This document shows, in pieces, positions 1 to 6,777 of a stretch of 16,999 nucleotides of DNA; positions within the stretch are counted from its first letter, which is position 1, and each line of letters starts with the position of its first letter. The notes below the pieces were generated by a model, which made no database searches, was not told where the DNA came from, and saw only the letters and a program-made list of their open reading frames with translations. Origin of the DNA: UBA3478 sp049596955 (GTDB taxonomy: Bacteria; Bacteroidota; Bacteroidia; Flavobacteriales; Flavobacteriaceae); assembly GCA_049596955.1 (NCBI GenBank), contig JBMYMD010000028.1:1-16999 (forward strand), written 5' to 3'. Position numbers and translations under genes: made by a program.

Positions 1-117
1 ACGCGTAAACGCAAGCTGTTAGAAAAGCAGAAAAAGGGGAAGAAGAAAATGCGTCAGATAGGCAACGTAGAAATCCCACAACAAGCCTTTATGGCGGTAC
101 TGCAGCTGAACGATTAA
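1..117 (+). CDS. lepA: Elongation factor 4 (LepA), C-terminal end only
   Basis: The first 38 codons of the window, ending in TAA at 115-117, are the C-terminal tail of EF-4/LepA. This ribosome-associated GTPase back-translocates or remodels stalled elongation complexes. The basic stretch KLLEKQKKGKKKM followed by GNVEIPQQAFMAVL is characteristic of the LepA C-terminal domain that reaches toward the peptidyl-transferase centre and contacts tRNA. The GTPase and EF-G-like domains lie outside the window. It points the same way as the next gene, but a 220-bp gap separates them, so the two are probably separate transcripts. Identification rests on a short but well-conserved segment. Confidence 0.9.
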   Translation, partial: TRKRKLLEKQKKGKKKMRQIGNVEIPQQAFMAVLQLND

Positions 118-300
118 TATTTGGTTTCGTCAAAATAATCCCTTTAAAACTTTCTTTTGCCGAATATCTTTTTTCGCAACTGCTTCCTAAAGGTGTTTCT
201 TGGGTAATAATTTCATGGTCGTCTGCGCGTTAATCCTCTTTTAGGCTTGTTAAAGGCTGCGTGTGGTAGACTACAAACAATGGCTTTTTTTTAAAACCTT

Positions 301-330
301 TTTGTTTGGTCAATTTATTTGTTACTTTTC
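301..330 (+). promoter_or_regulatory. Possible Bacteroidota-type promoter for the permease operon
   Basis: TTTG at 301-304 is followed after 18 bases by TACTTTTC at 323-330, one mismatch from the TAnnTTTG -7 element. It ends 7 bases before the ATG at 338, so the transcript would be nearly leaderless. That would exclude the upstream in-frame GTG at 263 as the start. The match and spacing are imperfect, so this is tentative. Confidence 0.3.
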
Positions 331-337
331 CATAAGA

Positions 338-2527
338 ATGAAAAGCACAACAACTCTTATCAGGACATTGAGTTTGCCCTCTGCCATAGCCATCAGTATT
401 GGTGGAATGCTGAGTGGTATTTTTGTTTTACCCGGCATTGCTTTTGGAATAACTGGCTCGTCGGTCTCTTTGGCTTTTTTTGTAGCTGGGATATGTATCA
501 TTCCCGCTGTTTTGTCAAAAGCTGAGTTGGCGACTGCTATGCCTAAGTCTGGAGGTACCTATGTTTATGTAGACCGCGCTTTTGGACCTTTGTTTGGAGT
601 GGTTTCCGGAATAGGTCTTTGGTTGTCTTTGCTTTTAAAGAGTGCTTTTTCGTTGGTGGGTCTAAGTGCTTATTTATACGTTTTGGTTGCGCTTGATTCT
701 TCTTACACAACTGTCGTAGCTATTGCCTCCCTTCTGATGGTTTTTGTTCTAAACATCTTTGGGGTAAAAAAAGTTGGTAGTGCGCAACTGGCTATCGTTG
801 GTATTAGTGTAACGTCTTTAGTTGCCCTTGTTTTTATTGGGTTTAATAAGGTCGGGGCCGTCCCTCCCTCTGATTTTCTTAGCAACGGTAACTTAGGCTT
901 TTTTAGTGGTGTCGCATTCTTATACATCTCTTATGCGGGGGTTACCAAGATTGCGGCTATCGCAGGTGAGATATCAAATCCGGAAAGGAACCTTCCGTTG
1001 ACCATGGTGGTCTCTCTGTTGTTGATTATGGTGGTATACGTCTGTGTTTCTATGGTTCTTGTAAAATTTATAGACGGCGACGTTTTGTCAACAGACATTC
1101 GACCCATTTATACGGCAGCTTATGAAATTGGTGGTTCTGTGGCGGGCTATATTGCTGGCGTAGTCGGTGTAATTACGTTGCTTTCGATGGCAAATTCTGG
1201 ATTGCTTGCGTCTTCTCGCTTCCCTTTTGCAATGGCAAGAGACGGAGCGCTTCCGTCGGCTTTTACTTCCATCAGTAAAAAATATATGACCCCTATATTT
1301 TCGATTGTTGTTACTACGGTCGCTATTGCTTTAGCCATCATCTTTTTGGATGTGATGAAAATTGCCAAACTGGCGAGCGCTTTTAAAGTTTTAATGTTTG
1401 TTTCTGTAAACCTTGCGGTCATAGTTTTTAGAGAAACCAACGCTCAGTGGTACAACCCAAAATACAGGTCACCCCTATACCCTTACGTACAGCTTTTTGG
1501 GGTAATTAGCGGTTTGTTCTTGTTGTTTTTTCTTGGCATTCCTGCTTTGATTTCCGTTTTGGGAGTATTCGTACTAGGATTTTTTATTTTTCTGATGTAT
1601 GGTCGTAAGACCGCCCGAAGTGGGCTGTTGTCCAACTATGGGGTGTTCTCTTTTCTCTTTAGAGGCAGGCGCGCAAAGCAGGTGGAAGTTGGTGTGGGCT
1701 CCGATGTGGTTCTTGAAGAACTAGACAATACAGACTCTCAAATCGTGGTTCCTTTGCTTGGTGATGAAACCTCTCCTGAGATGATTGTAGAAATAGCATC
1801 CTCCATCAACAGTAAAGTTAAAATCAACACAATAAACATTGTTGAGGCTCCCGATCAGACTTTTTTAGAGGCTGTGAGTTTGGAGTCGCCCAAAGATGCG
1901 TCTGTGAAAAGGCGTATTCTCTCATTAAGAGACAACAAGGAAACAAAAGTCACCTTTGAGAGTTTGCCAACCCACGACGTGGCCACCACCATCAAGAACA
2001 TTACTTCGTTTAAAAATTGCAAATGGTTAGTTATGGGTTGGGCTGGAAGAGAAACCACGGGTATATTAATCAGAAACCCCATTGGATGGGTAATCAAAAA
2101 TATTGACGCCAACCTCGCTTTGTTTAAGGACAATGGTGTGAGAAATATTTCCAAGGTGGTTTTGGCTGTAAGGCCGGGGAGGCATGGAAATAAGTTTATA
2201 AAAATCGCGGAAAACATATGTCACTATTACGGGGCGAGTTTGACGCTTTTAAATGTTGTAAGTGTGGGATCTGATCGGAACCAGGAACAGAGTTTGGTTG
2301 CGAAGAATAAAGAATTATTAAAAAACGTTTCGTGTGAAAGCGACTGCTTGGTTGTAAAAGACAACGATCCGGTCAGGGCAATTTCTGAAGTGTCTGCTAG
2401 CTATGACTTGTTGATTATTGGCTCTCAAGAGAAAAGCCCCTGGTATAATGTTTTGTTTGGTCTAAAATCTGACCGTTTTGTCAAAAATTCCGTTTGCTCT
2501 GTATTGAGATTGAGTGTAAAGAATTAG
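338..2527 (+). CDS. APC-superfamily permease fused to two UspA-like domains
   Basis: This is an inner-membrane transporter of the amino acid-polyamine-organocation superfamily, with a long cytoplasmic tail. Residues 1 to about 445 hold roughly 12 hydrophobic segments. They include the glycine-rich first helix (IAISIGGMLSGIFVLPG) and the AELATAMPKSGGTYVYVDRAFG stretch typical of APC permeases. Two universal-stress-protein-like alpha/beta domains follow, at about 467-603 and 604-729. The first keeps GxxG (G567, G570) of the usual ATP loop but has Asn-Pro where Gly-Ser/Thr is expected. The second reads IIGSQEK at 693-699 and lacks the second glycine, so ATP binding is doubtful. I chose ATG 338 (729 aa). 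The in-frame GTG at 263 would add 25 residues before the first conserved helix. The substrate cannot be read from sequence; an amino acid is the default guess. The next gene starts 3 bases after the stop, so they are probably co-transcribed. Confidence 0.87.
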   Translation: MKSTTTLIRTLSLPSAIAISIGGMLSGIFVLPGIAFGITGSSVSLAFFVAGICIIPAVLSKAELATAMPKSGGTYVYVDRAFGPLFGVVSGIGLWLSLLLKSAFSLVGLSAYLYVLVALDSSYTTVVAIASLLMVFVLNIFGVKKVGSAQLAIVGISVTSLVALVFIGFNKVGAVPPSDFLSNGNLGFFSGVAFLYISYAGVTKIAAIAGEISNPERNLPLTMVVSLLLIMVVYVCVSMVLVKFIDGDVLSTDIRPIYTAAYEIGGSVAGYIAGVVGVITLLSMANSGLLASSRFPFAMARDGALPSAFTSISKKYMTPIFSIVVTTVAIALAIIFLDVMKIAKLASAFKVLMFVSVNLAVIVFRETNAQWYNPKYRSPLYPYVQLFGVISGLFLLFFLGIPALISVLGVFVLGFFIFLMYGRKTARSGLLSNYGVFSFLFRGRRAKQVEVGVGSDVVLEELDNTDSQIVVPLLGDETSPEMIVEIASSINSKVKINTINIVEAPDQTFLEAVSLESPKDASVKRRILSLRDNKETKVTFESLPTHDVATTIKNITSFKNCKWLVMGWAGRETTGILIRNPIGWVIKNIDANLALFKDNGVRNISKVVLAVRPGRHGNKFIKIAENICHYYGASLTLLNVVSVGSDRNQEQSLVAKNKELLKNVSCESDCLVVKDNDPVRAISEVSASYDLLIIGSQEKSPWYNVLFGLKSDRFVKNSVCSVLRLSVKN

Positions 2528-2530
2528 AAA

Positions 2531-3376
2531 ATGATCCTACATCCTGTTTCAGCCGGTAACTTTAAGCTCGATGGGGGGGCTATGTTTGGTGTGGTGCCCA
2601 AAAGTTTGTGGCAACGCACCAACCCAGCCGATAAAGACAACCTGATAGATTTAGCGGCGCGCTGTTTGCTTGTTGAGGACGGCGATCGGCTTACCCTCAT
2701 TGATTGTGGTATGGGAGACAAGCAGAGTGAAAAGTTTTTTTCTTACTACAAACCCTGGGGGAACGACGATTTGTTGAGCTCTATCAATCAGACGGGGTTT
2801 TCGGCTGAGGATGTTACCGATGTTTTTTTGACGCATCTACACTTTGACCATTGTGGTGGATGCATCAAAAGAAGTGGTGATGGTTATGATTTGGTTTTTC
2901 CCAACGCTAAGGTTTGGAGCAATCAAGCCCATTGGGAATGGGCCATGCGCCCCAACCCTCGGGAAAAGGCTTCTTTTTTAGAAGAGAACCTTCTGCCTAT
3001 AGAACAATCAGGGCATTTGCATTTTATTCCCCACGCAGAAGATGTGACTTCTACCACTTTAGGATTTGATGTTCTTTTTGTGGATGGTCACACCGAAAAA
3101 CAAATGATACCTTTGATTCCTTATAAAGGAGAAACGCTTGTTTTTGCTGCAGATTTGCTTCCTACTGCTGGGCATATTCCTGTGCCTTATGTGATGGGGT
3201 ATGACACGCGCCCTTTGATAACCATGAAAGAAAAGGGGCGGTTTTTACAACAAGCTGCAGATAAAGGTTTTTTGCTTTATTTAGAGCACGATGCTCACAA
3301 CCCTTTGGTGCGTGTGCAACATACTGAAAAAGGAGTTCGTTTAAAATCAAAACACGCGTTAGAAGATTATTTTTAA
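2531..3376 (+). CDS. Metallo-beta-lactamase-fold hydrolase
   Basis: This 281-residue protein has a full set of MBL-fold metal ligands. They are the HxHxDH motif at H102, H104, D106 and H107 in THLHFDHCGG, H187 in DGHT, D208 in AADL, and H253 near the C-terminus. A binuclear zinc-type centre acting on an ester, lactone, thioester or phosphodiester is therefore expected. The HWEWAM and NLLPIE stretch between ligands resembles the lactonase/hydrolase branch, not glyoxalase II or true beta-lactamases. No signal peptide is visible, so it is probably cytoplasmic. It starts 3 bases after the permease stop and ends 16 bases before the M1 peptidase start, which suggests one operon. A run of seven G lies at 2573-2579, around residue 15. 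The substrate is not predictable. Confidence 0.88.
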   Translation: MILHPVSAGNFKLDGGAMFGVVPKSLWQRTNPADKDNLIDLAARCLLVEDGDRLTLIDCGMGDKQSEKFFSYYKPWGNDDLLSSINQTGFSAEDVTDVFLTHLHFDHCGGCIKRSGDGYDLVFPNAKVWSNQAHWEWAMRPNPREKASFLEENLLPIEQSGHLHFIPHAEDVTSTTLGFDVLFVDGHTEKQMIPLIPYKGETLVFAADLLPTAGHIPVPYVMGYDTRPLITMKEKGRFLQQAADKGFLLYLEHDAHNPLVRVQHTEKGVRLKSKHALEDYF

Positions 3377-3392
3377 CCTCAAATTATCTGTT

Positions 3393-5201
3393 ATGAAATA
3401 TGGTATTTTTCTTTTTTGTTTGATTGGGCTTGCCCAACATCCCAACCCCGCCTATTGGCAACAAGAAGTAGATTACATCATGGACATTCAAATGGATGTA
3501 AATACTTTTAAGTACACAGGCACCCAAGAGCTTGTATATACCAACCACTCCCCAGATACGTTGTCACGCGTATTTTACCACCTTTTTTTTAATGCATTCC
3601 AGCCAGATAGTCAAATGGACGTGCGTTCTCGGACGATTGCGGACCCGGACAGCCGTGTGATGGATCGCATACATAAGTTGTCTCCTGAAGAAGAGGGGTA
3701 TTTGCATGTTTTAGACTTAGTTCAGGACGGAATGACTGTGGCTTATGTTGAGGAGGGCACCATATTGGTTGTAGATTTGGCTGAACCTTTGTTACCCCAA
3801 TCTTCCACGGTCTTGGAAATGGAGTTTGAAGGGCAGGTGCCCATCCAAATCCGGCGTAGTGGTCGCAACAACAAAGAGGGTGTTGATTTGTCTATGACAC
3901 AATGGTACCCAAAGTTGTCAGAGTATGACCATGAAGGTTGGCACCCGAACCCTTACATTGGTAGGGAGTTTCATGGTGTATGGGGAAATTTTGATGTATC
4001 TATCACCATAGATAAAAATTATGTAGTTGGAGGTACCGGTTATCTTCAAAACGCGGAAGCTATTGGGCATGGATACACAGATAAAAAAATAGAGCATCAA
4101 ACCCCCACACTCACTTGGCGTTTTGTGGCGCCTCAAGTACACGATTTTGCTTGGGCCGCTGACCCGGATTATATCCATGATGTGGTTGCCGGACCAAATG
4201 ATGTGGAGCTACATTTTTTCTATTTGAACAAACCTGAACTAAAAGAAAACTGGAAAAAACTGCAAGGGGATACCATCAAAATGATGGAATTCTTTAATGA
4301 AAATATAGGTGATTATCCTTACAAACAATATTCGGTTTTGCAGGGTGGTGACGGCGGGATGGAGTACCCTATGTGTACACTCATCACTGGAGAAAGAAAA
4401 TATAAGAGTTTATTTGGAGTTACGGCTCACGAGTTGGCACATAGCTGGTTCCACCACTTATTGGCAACGAACGAATCCAAACATGCTTGGATGGATGAGG
4501 GTTTTACTTCTTTTTACGACCAACTGGCCGAGTATGCTGTTTTAGGTGGTGAGGAAAGTTTGCTTTCTGGTACATATAACAACTATTTCCGATTGGTAGC
4601 GTCTGGATTGGAAGAACCTTTGACAACACATGCGGATCGCTTCCAACACAATTTTGCCTATGGGGTGGGAAGTTACTCTAAAGGAGCTATTTTCTTGAAT
4701 CAACTGGGGTATATCATGGGATATGAAAATTTGTTTTCTAGCATCAAGCGTTACTACAATGAATTTAAATTCACACACCCTACTCCTAATGATTTTAAAC
4801 GTGTGGCTGAAAAGGTTTCAGGTATGCAGTTGGAATGGTATTTAAATGATTGGACACAAACCACCAAAACGATTGATTACGGTATTAAGGAAGTTGTTTC
4901 TGTAGAAAATAAGACCGAGGTTGTTCTTACTCGAGAAGGGCAGATGCCTATTCCGGTTGAAGTTGTTGTGGAGTTAACAAATGGAACCCAAGAATTGTAC
5001 TATATACCATTAGAAATGATGCGAGGGGAAAAATCATTTGATGAGAAAAGTGTAACTGTGCTTTCAGATTGGCGTTGGGTAGATCCTTCTTATGTGTTTA
5101 CAATTGATGAACGAAAAGGAAAAATAAAAAGCATTCGTTTGAATGATGAAGGTTTGGTCGCTGATGTAGATATAAGTAATGACGTATTTGTTGTGGAATG
5201 A
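3393..5201 (+). CDS. Secreted M1-family zinc aminopeptidase
   Basis: A gluzincin-type aminopeptidase that removes N-terminal residues from peptides. The zinc site is complete: H346-E347-L-A-H350, then E369 in WMDEGFTS, giving HExxH-X18-E. The substrate-binding loop that reads GxMEN in most M1 enzymes is G321-GMEYP here, a variant seen in divergent M1 proteins. Y in GVGSYSKGA (about residue 425) is the probable transition-state tyrosine. The first 15 residues (MKYGIFLFCLIGLAQ) look like a short signal peptide, so a periplasmic or surface location is likely. The N-terminal beta-saddle covers about 20-250 and the catalytic domain about 255-480, followed by a short C-terminal domain. At 602 aa it lacks the long helical ERAP-type tail. 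Its stop overlaps the rnpA start (ATGA), which implies translational coupling. Confidence 0.93.
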   Translation: MKYGIFLFCLIGLAQHPNPAYWQQEVDYIMDIQMDVNTFKYTGTQELVYTNHSPDTLSRVFYHLFFNAFQPDSQMDVRSRTIADPDSRVMDRIHKLSPEEEGYLHVLDLVQDGMTVAYVEEGTILVVDLAEPLLPQSSTVLEMEFEGQVPIQIRRSGRNNKEGVDLSMTQWYPKLSEYDHEGWHPNPYIGREFHGVWGNFDVSITIDKNYVVGGTGYLQNAEAIGHGYTDKKIEHQTPTLTWRFVAPQVHDFAWAADPDYIHDVVAGPNDVELHFFYLNKPELKENWKKLQGDTIKMMEFFNENIGDYPYKQYSVLQGGDGGMEYPMCTLITGERKYKSLFGVTAHELAHSWFHHLLATNESKHAWMDEGFTSFYDQLAEYAVLGGEESLLSGTYNNYFRLVASGLEEPLTTHADRFQHNFAYGVGSYSKGAIFLNQLGYIMGYENLFSSIKRYYNEFKFTHPTPNDFKRVAEKVSGMQLEWYLNDWTQTTKTIDYGIKEVVSVENKTEVVLTREGQMPIPVEVVVELTNGTQELYYIPLEMMRGEKSFDEKSVTVLSDWRWVDPSYVFTIDERKGKIKSIRLNDEGLVADVDISNDVFVVE

Positions 5202-5545
5202 GCCAAAAATTACCAAAAAAAATGCGTTTGTGTGATGACCGCCTTATTGAACAGCTTTTTAAGAAGGGGGAAAGGATACAGCACGGAGTAGTCTCTTTCA
5301 AATGTCTGCCGGACGAAGGTTTTCAGGTGGCTTTTGGTGCACCAAAAAAAAGATTTCCTAAAGCAGTAGAAAGAAATTTATTGAAAAGAAGATTAAGAGA
5401 ATCTTTTCGGCAACATTACAAGGAAATTTTAGGAGAAGAACCTAGGGGTTGTGGGTATTTTGTTTTTAACGGAACAACAGAAACCCCATTTCATGAAATA
5501 GACAAAGCAATGGTTGAGGTTCTTAATTCTTGGAAGGCGCTTTGA
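5198..5545 (+). CDS. rnpA: Ribonuclease P protein component
   Basis: This is the small basic protein (115 aa) that binds the RNase P RNA and helps it cleave 5' leaders from pre-tRNAs. The diagnostic basic motif is at about 49-70: PKKRFPKAVERNLLKRRLRESF. It corresponds to the RNR signature, with R59-N60 kept and Leu at the third position. The N-terminus, with LIEQLFKKGERIQHG, matches the family's first helix and strand. The ATG overlaps the M1 peptidase stop by 4 bases (ATGA). Starting at the internal ATG 5222 would remove part of the conserved N-terminus. The usual partner rpmH is not upstream; rnpA is instead the last gene of a permease-hydrolase-peptidase run. Its last 23 bases overlap the convergent acetyltransferase gene. 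Confidence 0.93.
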   Translation: MSQKLPKKMRLCDDRLIEQLFKKGERIQHGVVSFKCLPDEGFQVAFGAPKKRFPKAVERNLLKRRLRESFRQHYKEILGEEPRGCGYFVFNGTTETPFHEIDKAMVEVLNSWKAL

Positions 5546-5966
5546 TCATAGCAATGTGGGGTATCCCATCCTCAATATAAGGTACTCCTTTAGAAACAAA
5601 ACCATGAGATTGGTAAAACGAACTTAAATGATGTTGGGCAGATATTTTAATTTCTTCATTTCCTCCCATAGCTTTTAAGGTATACGCGACCAACTCATGT
5701 CCGTATCCTTTTCCTCTGTGTGTTTTTTTAACAACAGTCCTTCCAAAAGAGGCTTGAGGGAAATATATACCTGGCTTAAAGAATCGGCTGTATGCAATCA
5801 GTTCGTTGTTTATATAACCCAAAACATGGGTGGCTTTTGGGTCTTTTCCGTCAATGTCTTGGTACACACAATTTTGTTCAACCACAAAAACTTCAGAACG
5901 TAGAGAAAAAATATCTTGTAATACATCTAAAGAAATTTCTTCCCACTCGAATACCTGCCAGGTCAT
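5523..5966 (-). CDS. elaA: ElaA-type GNAT N-acetyltransferase
   Basis: A 147-residue GNAT-fold protein of the ElaA subgroup, predicted to transfer an acetyl group from acetyl-CoA to an unidentified amine. The segment LRSEVFVVEQNCVYQDIDGKD (about residues 20-40) is the ElaA hallmark. The acetyl-CoA loop is present as FGRTVVKKTHRGKGYGHEL, with the R/Q-x-x-G-x-G/A pattern as RGKGYG. The C-terminus, with FYQSHGFVSKG.PYIEDGIPH, fits the family. I chose ATG 5966 because it overlaps the rpiB stop by 4 bases (ATGA); the TTG at 5972 would only add two residues. It is co-transcribed with rpiB. Its 3' end overlaps rnpA on the other strand by 23 bp. The substrate is unknown. Confidence 0.87.
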   Translation of the reverse strand: MTWQVFEWEEISLDVLQDIFSLRSEVFVVEQNCVYQDIDGKDPKATHVLGYINNELIAYSRFFKPGIYFPQASFGRTVVKKTHRGKGYGHELVAYTLKAMGGNEEIKISAQHHLSSFYQSHGFVSKGVPYIEDGIPHIAMIKAPSKN

Positions 5967-6397
5967 GAACAATTAGACATTTTTTCTACTCTTCTTTGAT
6001 GTCTACCTCCTTCAAAAGGGGTATTTATAAAAGCAAGTGTCATTTTTTTAGCTTCGTCTAAAGAAACAAAGCGTGCTGGGATACTTAAAATATTAGCATC
6101 GTTATGTTGTCTGGCAAGTTGTGCGATTTCTACCGTCCAACACAATGCAGAGCGAATACCTTGGTGTTTGTTGGCGGTCATATTGGCACCATTGCCGCTA
6201 CCACAAAGAATCACGCCTAAATCCGCTTGGTTTTTTTCTACTTGAGCGGCTACCGGATGAATGGTGTCTGGATAATCCATGCTTTCGTTATTATCTGTTC
6301 CGTGGTTAGTAACAGTGTGCCCTGCTGATTCCAGTAATCGGATGAGTTCTTGTTTGTATTGCGTTCCTGCGTGGTCGTTGCCGATAGCTATTTTCAT
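5963..6397 (-). CDS. rpiB: Ribose-5-phosphate isomerase B
   Basis: A cytoplasmic enzyme that interconverts ribose 5-phosphate and ribulose 5-phosphate in the non-oxidative pentose phosphate pathway. At 144 aa it has the normal RpiB/LacA-LacB length. Active-site elements are visible: G6-N-D8-H9-A-G near the N-terminus for substrate binding, C65 in CGSGNG as the expected catalytic base, and H98-N99-D100 in RQHNDANIL. CGSGNG is CGTGIG in many homologues. The ATG at 6397 begins directly with the conserved MKIAIGNDHAG. It heads a two-gene minus-strand unit with the ElaA-type gene. Confidence 0.94.
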   Translation of the reverse strand: MKIAIGNDHAGTQYKQELIRLLESAGHTVTNHGTDNNESMDYPDTIHPVAAQVEKNQADLGVILCGSGNGANMTANKHQGIRSALCWTVEIAQLARQHNDANILSIPARFVSLDEAKKMTLAFINTPFEGGRHQRRVEKMSNCS

Positions 6398-6412
6398 GGG
6401 TTTGCTTTGTCA

Positions 6413-6429
6413 CAAAATTACCAAATTTA
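6413..6429 (-). promoter_or_regulatory. Two candidate -7 elements upstream of rpiB
   Basis: On the minus strand TAAATTTG (6422-6429) and TAATTTTG (6413-6420) both match TAnnTTTG, 16-32 bases before the rpiB ATG at 6397. I see no TTTG at the expected -33 distance for either, so only one or neither may be functional. Confidence 0.35.
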
Positions 6430-6444
6430 TGGTGTAATGGTGGG

Positions 6445-6453
6445 TGTGAATAA
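6445..6453 (-). repeat. DnaA-box-like 9-mer, copy 1
   Basis: TGTGAATAA on the + strand, TTATTCACA on the minus strand. It is identical to the copies at 6509 and 6705 and fits TTATNCACA. Confidence 0.5.
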
Positions 6454-6508
6454 AATAAAGCTTTCTCATAAGTTTATAAATAGGGGGTTGTTTATATATT
6501 TTAATAAG

Positions 6509-6517
6509 TGTGAATAA
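6509..6517 (-). repeat. DnaA-box-like 9-mer, copy 2
   Basis: Identical TGTGAATAA within the longer AAGTGTGAATAA (6506-6517). That 12-mer recurs inverted with one mismatch at 6599-6610 (TTATTAACACTT). Confidence 0.5.
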
Positions 6518-6545
6518 GTCAGCTGTCTTTTTAATAACACAGTTT

Positions 6546-6574
6546 TTTGTGGGTTTTATCAAATAGTATTTTTG
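6546..6574 (+). promoter_or_regulatory. Possible promoter for rnr
   Basis: TTTG (6546-6549), 17 bases, then TATTTTTG (6567-6574), a full TAnnTTTG match. It lies about 200 bases before the rnr ATG, so the 5' leader would be long. The spacing is 2 bases short of the usual 19. Confidence 0.25.
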
Positions 6575-6704
6575 GTTTGTTTACAATAAAAGTAAAGGTT
6601 ATTAACACTTGTTTTAAGAAGTAGAACAAGGGTTATTGTATATATCAACATACTATAATAACAAAGAAATTTATTTTAAAATATATCTTTATTAATATGA
6701 TAAT

Positions 6705-6713
6705 TGTGAATAA
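6705..6713 (-). repeat. DnaA-box-like 9-mer, copy 3
   Basis: Third identical TGTGAATAA, 65 bases before the rnr start and next to the most AT-rich part of the gap. Confidence 0.5.
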
Positions 6714-6777
6714 AGAATGAAGCTGAAAACTATCCAATATGGTTGTTTAGGAATAGATTAACTTGCTGCCAGAAAAC

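Larger units (their letters stand above)
6398..6777. other. AT-rich intergenic region with DnaA-box-like repeats; candidate replication origin
   Basis: This 380-bp gap between divergent rpiB and rnr is the longest non-coding stretch in the window and is markedly AT-rich, with TTTATATATTTTAA and ATTTATTTTAAAATATAT runs. It holds three exact copies of TGTGAATAA at 6445-6453, 6509-6517 and 6705-6713, all in one orientation. The reverse complement, TTATTCACA, fits the DnaA-box consensus TTATNCACA. A one-mismatch copy, TTATTAACA, lies in the other orientation at 6599-6607. A small inverted repeat, CTTGTT/AACAAG, sits at 6608-6613 and 6625-6630. No ORF or RNA gene is apparent. A replication origin is plausible, but the base skew around it runs the wrong way, so the role is unproven. 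Confidence 0.4.

Noticed and set aside
263..337. N-terminal extension of the permease from GTG 263.
   Set aside because: The 25 extra residues precede the family's first helix, and a possible promoter at 301-330 lies within them.
2573..2579. G7 run early in the MBL-fold gene, and a C7 run at 10931-10937 early in glnS, as possible phase-variable tracts.
   Set aside because: Both are short, encode conserved or plausible residues in frame, and one lies in an essential gene. Seven bases is weak for slippage-based switching.
5214..5222. A8 run near the rnpA start as a frameshift or slippage site.
   Set aside because: The rnpA frame is intact across it and encodes the expected lysines.
6640..6680. 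Possible dif/XerCD site around CAACATACTATAATAAC, prompted by the terminus-like skew.
   Set aside because: Only one half-site is loosely similar to the XerD arm; the other arm does not match. A whole-genome search for a 28-bp dif would be needed.
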